46,100 nucleotides of DNA from Halieaceae bacterium UBA5085 (GTDB lineage: Bacteria > Pseudomonadota > Gammaproteobacteria > Pseudomonadales > Halieaceae), in the NCBI GenBank assembly GCA_002414665.1, contig DIAF01000030.1, positions 1-46,100 on the forward strand, read 5' to 3'. The translations under genes and the position numbers were made by a program. The notes beneath the pieces were generated by a model. It worked only from the letters and a program-made list of their open reading frames with translations. It had not been told where the DNA came from and did no database searches. How positions within the stretch are numbered: the stretch's first letter is position 1; every line of letters begins with the position of its first letter. Below are positions 43,707 through 46,100 of this stretch, piece by piece.

Positions 43707-44968
43707 AACGCTGGTTCGCCCTGTGCCTGCTCGCCCTGCTGAGCACACGCAGCCTGGCCCAGGTACAGCCCGTGGTGGAGGTGACAATAACCCCGCAACA
43801 GGTCAGGGTCGGCGAGCCTCTGGAACTGCAGGTTACCGTACTCGTACCCACATGGTTTGCGCAGCCCCCTGACTACCCCGACTTCGAGCTGGCCAACGCG
43901 ATCACACAGCGCCCTCCGGACAGCTCCTTCCCCACCAGTCGTGCAATCAACGGTGAGACCTGGTCTGGAATCGTGCGCAGTTTCCGCATTTATCCGCTGC
44001 AGGCCGCCCAGTATCGCATCGACGGAGCTGAACTCGGCGTCAGCTATGCCAACCCGGGCGGCACGCCAACACGCATGCGGGTAGCGCTACCCGAAATTCG
44101 CTTCAGCGCGGTGGTGCCGCCTGGCGCCAGGTCACTGACCCCCTATCTGGCTGGCAGCGCGCTGCGCCTCTCTCTGGAAATCGGTGGCGACACCGGCAAT
44201 TTGCAGCCCGGTGATGCCGTAACGCTGGCGTACCACGCCGAGTTGGAGGGACTGCCCGCGATCTTCCTGCCGCCGCTCGCTCCCGGGCTGCACTTTGAGG
44301 GCGCCTCGGTCTACGCCGACCGACCCGTCACGGTGGACGGCCCTCCCGCCGCACGCAGTGAAAAACTCACACTCGTCTTTGAGGCGGGGGGCGAGTACAG
44401 CGTGCCGCCGGTGACCCTGAGCTACTGGAATACCGACACCGGCAGAGTGGAACAGGTCACCGCCGACGGTGTGACGCTGCGCGTCAGCGGTGCAGCCACT
44501 GCGCGCGAGGGCGAAACCGCTGCGCGTGATCACGCCCTGCAATGGTGGCCACTACTGGTCGCCGCCGCGGCGGCCCTCCTGCTCGCTTGGGCATGCTGGC
44601 GCAGCTGGCAGCAGACACTGCGTCCACGCTGGGAAGCCCACCGGCAGCGCCACCTCGACAGCGAAGCGCATGCCTTCAAGGTATTGCAGCAGCGACTGCG
44701 GGCCCACGACCGCGCTGCGGCCTACCGCGCCCTGCTGGCCTGGAGCGCGCGACTGACCCCTCCCATGGACAGCCGGGAATTCGCGCAACGCTACGGTGAC
44801 GAAACGCTCACTCGCGCACTCGACAGCTGGCGTATTGCGCTGTTTGGCCGGGGCGAGGAAGCGCCCGTCGGCAGCGCGCTGGGCAAACAACTGCAGGCGG
44901 CAAGGCAGCGCTACCTCAAGGCCCGCCGCAAACCGGCGGCGCATGTCCTGCCGCCTCTGAACCCCTGA
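43703..44968 (+). CDS. BatD-like protein of the Bat operon
   Basis: Exported membrane protein of 421 residues: signal peptide (MKRWFALCLLALLSTRSLA), several beta-sandwich domains (about 25-285) and one membrane helix (WWPLLVAAAAALLLAWACW, about 303-321). A basic cytoplasmic helical tail completes it. This matches BatD/oxygen-tolerance proteins. ATG at 43703 has GGAGGAGG about eight bases upstream, the strongest ribosome site in the operon. Its stop directly abuts the stop of the converging next gene. Confidence 0.9.
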   Translation: MKRWFALCLLALLSTRSLAQVQPVVEVTITPQQVRVGEPLELQVTVLVPTWFAQPPDYPDFELANAITQRPPDSSFPTSRAINGETWSGIVRSFRIYPLQAAQYRIDGAELGVSYANPGGTPTRMRVALPEIRFSAVVPPGARSLTPYLAGSALRLSLEIGGDTGNLQPGDAVTLAYHAELEGLPAIFLPPLAPGLHFEGASVYADRPVTVDGPPAARSEKLTLVFEAGGEYSVPPVTLSYWNTDTGRVEQVTADGVTLRVSGAATAREGETAARDHALQWWPLLVAAAAALLLAWACWRSWQQTLRPRWEAHRQRHLDSEAHAFKVLQQRLRAHDRAAAYRALLAWSARLTPPMDSREFAQRYGDETLTRALDSWRIALFGRGEEAPVGSALGKQLQAARQRYLKARRKPAAHVLPPLNP

Positions 44969-46036
44969 TCATCCGCCCAACGGTGCAGGCTGCGGTACTT
45001 GCAGCTGGCGAGCCAGCGGTGCCAGATCCTGCATGATGCTCGGATACAGCGCCACACCACCAGCCAGCTGCTCACTCCGTTGCTGCCACGCTCTTTGCCC
45101 GGGGAAACGTGCCGGCGGCGCCCCCTCAGGTACTTCGCTCGCGGTGACCAGATACTGCAGCGCGTGCAGCTGCTCCCTGAACACGGCGAGCGAGCCAAAG
45201 GCTGCGGGGTCGATAATTTGCAGGAACACAGAGTTGGCTTCGCCGTCCCCCGCCGCTTCTGCATCGGCACGGCCATAGTTGCCCAGCGCCATACTCAGTA
45301 CTTCGGTCGCTGCCGACAGCGCCGACCCCTTGTAACCGTGCTGGGCACCACCGATGGGCATAATGCTGCCCCGGGGCGGACCAGCAAGCGCGGAAGGGTC
45401 ATCGGTGATGACGCCCTCAGCGTCCTTCAGACAGGGTTCGGGCAACCGCTCGCCCTCACGGGCCGCGCGCGCCACGTAGCCGCCCGCGGTGATCGACATG
45501 CTGATATCGAACAGCAGTGGATATTCCTTACCCGGAGCACCCATGGCCAGCGGGTTGGCGGAAAATACCGGCGTCAGGCCGCCAAAAGGACTCACCGTGT
45601 GCTCTGCAGGCGTCGAGCAGGTCAGGATCCCCAGATACCCGGCTTCAATCACCCGCGGCAGGTAGGCTGCAAGGCAGGCAATGTGCTGGCTGCGGCGCAA
45701 CGTGGCTGTGACCACGCCGTACTCCGGAACGCGGGCCAGCGCGGTATCCAGCGCCTGGCTGACGACCCAGGGGCCGGGCAGAAAGGCGGCGTCCCAGTTG
45801 AACAGCGCGCCCTTGTCCACCAGTACCACAGGCTCGCCGTTACAGCGGCTTGCGCCCTCCATCAACCACCGCACATTGTGCGCCACGCGCTGCATGCCGT
45901 GGGTGGTAAAGCCCATCAGGTCGGCCTCCAGCAGCACCTCGGCCATGACAGCGGCGCGCTCAGCGGGCAGGCCCGCGGCCTCGAAGAGGCGCTGGCTGAA
46001 AGCATGAAGATCGGCATGAGCGTAACGTACGGACAT
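44969..46036 (-). CDS. LDH2/MDH2-family (Ldh_2) oxidoreductase
   Basis: NAD(P)-dependent 2-hydroxy-acid/ureidoglycolate/delta-1-piperideine-type dehydrogenase family protein of 355 residues. Typical segments are ADLMGFTTHGMQRV, LRRSQHIACLAAYL (catalytic histidine region), SPFGGLTPVFSANPLAMGAP and PIGGAQHGYKGSAL. Members reduce pyruvate, oxaloacetate, imines or related keto acids, and sequence alone does not pick one. The ATG at 46036 has AAGGAGCC at 6-8 bases, which also covers the end of an upstream reading frame. Confidence 0.9.
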   Translation of the reverse strand: MSVRYAHADLHAFSQRLFEAAGLPAERAAVMAEVLLEADLMGFTTHGMQRVAHNVRWLMEGASRCNGEPVVLVDKGALFNWDAAFLPGPWVVSQALDTALARVPEYGVVTATLRRSQHIACLAAYLPRVIEAGYLGILTCSTPAEHTVSPFGGLTPVFSANPLAMGAPGKEYPLLFDISMSITAGGYVARAAREGERLPEPCLKDAEGVITDDPSALAGPPRGSIMPIGGAQHGYKGSALSAATEVLSMALGNYGRADAEAAGDGEANSVFLQIIDPAAFGSLAVFREQLHALQYLVTASEVPEGAPPARFPGQRAWQQRSEQLAGGVALYPSIMQDLAPLARQLQVPQPAPLGG

Positions 46037-46037
46037 G

Positions 46038-46100
46038 TCAGGCTCCTTTTTTTAGCGGTATGGCAGGTAAAGCGCCCACTGGCGGGAAAGCGGCCCCGAG
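46038..46100 (-). CDS. Possible C-terminal end of an upstream gene (partial)
   Basis: A minus-strand frame is open from the window edge to a TGA at 46038-46040, giving a 20-residue tail ending in AIPLKKGA. Its stop is one base from the start of the Ldh_2 gene, and the Ldh_2 ribosome site lies inside it, which is typical of tight operons. The stretch is too short for any family assignment and could be chance. Confidence 0.35.
   Translation of the reverse strand, partial: LGAAFPPVGALPAIPLKKGA

Overview
The window looks like part of a chromosome from a free-living, GC-rich, probably marine gammaproteobacterium. This rests on gene content: hrcA, grpE, dnaK, dnaJ and dapB in a row; recN; the fur / bamE / rnfH / ratA / smpB block; a Fur of the Pseudomonas type; aceK; and much acyl-CoA and oxygenase metabolism. 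A relative of the OM60/NOR5 (Halieaceae) group is my best guess, but this is inference; no rRNA or other taxonomic marker is present. I see no tRNA, rRNA, CRISPR array, insertion sequence or phage gene, and no gene-free stretch longer than about 165 bases.

Layout. (1) 1-7752: a terminator from an upstream gene, then two very large translationally coupled sensor proteins with periplasmic beta-propellers (Reg_prop/Y_Y_Y). The first is a hybrid histidine kinase with receiver and Hpt domains. The second ends in a different kinase type. Codon use here is visibly AT-richer than in the rest of the window. (2) 7755-12873: a crotonase-fold protein lacking the usual catalytic glutamates, DNA-3-methyladenine glycosylase I (tag) coupled to a MATE efflux pump, a regulator with two TetR modules in one chain, and an acyl-CoA thioesterase II. 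(3) 12860-15318: aceK followed by a histidine-phosphatase gene. (4) 15332-19598: a four-gene minus-strand acyl-CoA operon (two acyl-CoA dehydrogenases, a luciferase-like oxidoreductase, an SDR). It is followed by an alkylsulfatase-like metallo-beta-lactamase lipoprotein.

(5) 21539-28280: the heat-shock and housekeeping block hrcA-grpE-dnaK-dnaJ-dapB-cnoX, all on the minus strand. Near-identical sigma32-type promoters precede grpE and dnaK. (6) 28410-30794: recN and a TetR regulator. (7) 30841-34855: a minus-strand catabolic operon, cytochrome P450 -> KshA-like Rieske oxygenase -> acetoacetate-decarboxylase-family protein -> SDR. Two imperfect palindromes lie upstream of the P450. (8) 34994-38597: fur, bamE, rnfH, ratA, an NSS-family sodium symporter and smpB. 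(9) 38687-44968: a six-gene MoxR/Bat (aerotolerance-type) operon with stop/start overlaps. (10) 44969-46100: an LDH2/MDH2-family oxidoreductase and the tail of a further gene.

The most distinctive items are the paired propeller sensors with no linked output regulator, the P450/Rieske/ADC/SDR operon with its palindromic upstream region, and the tandem TetR protein. Nothing in the window can be called a wholly new system from sequence alone.
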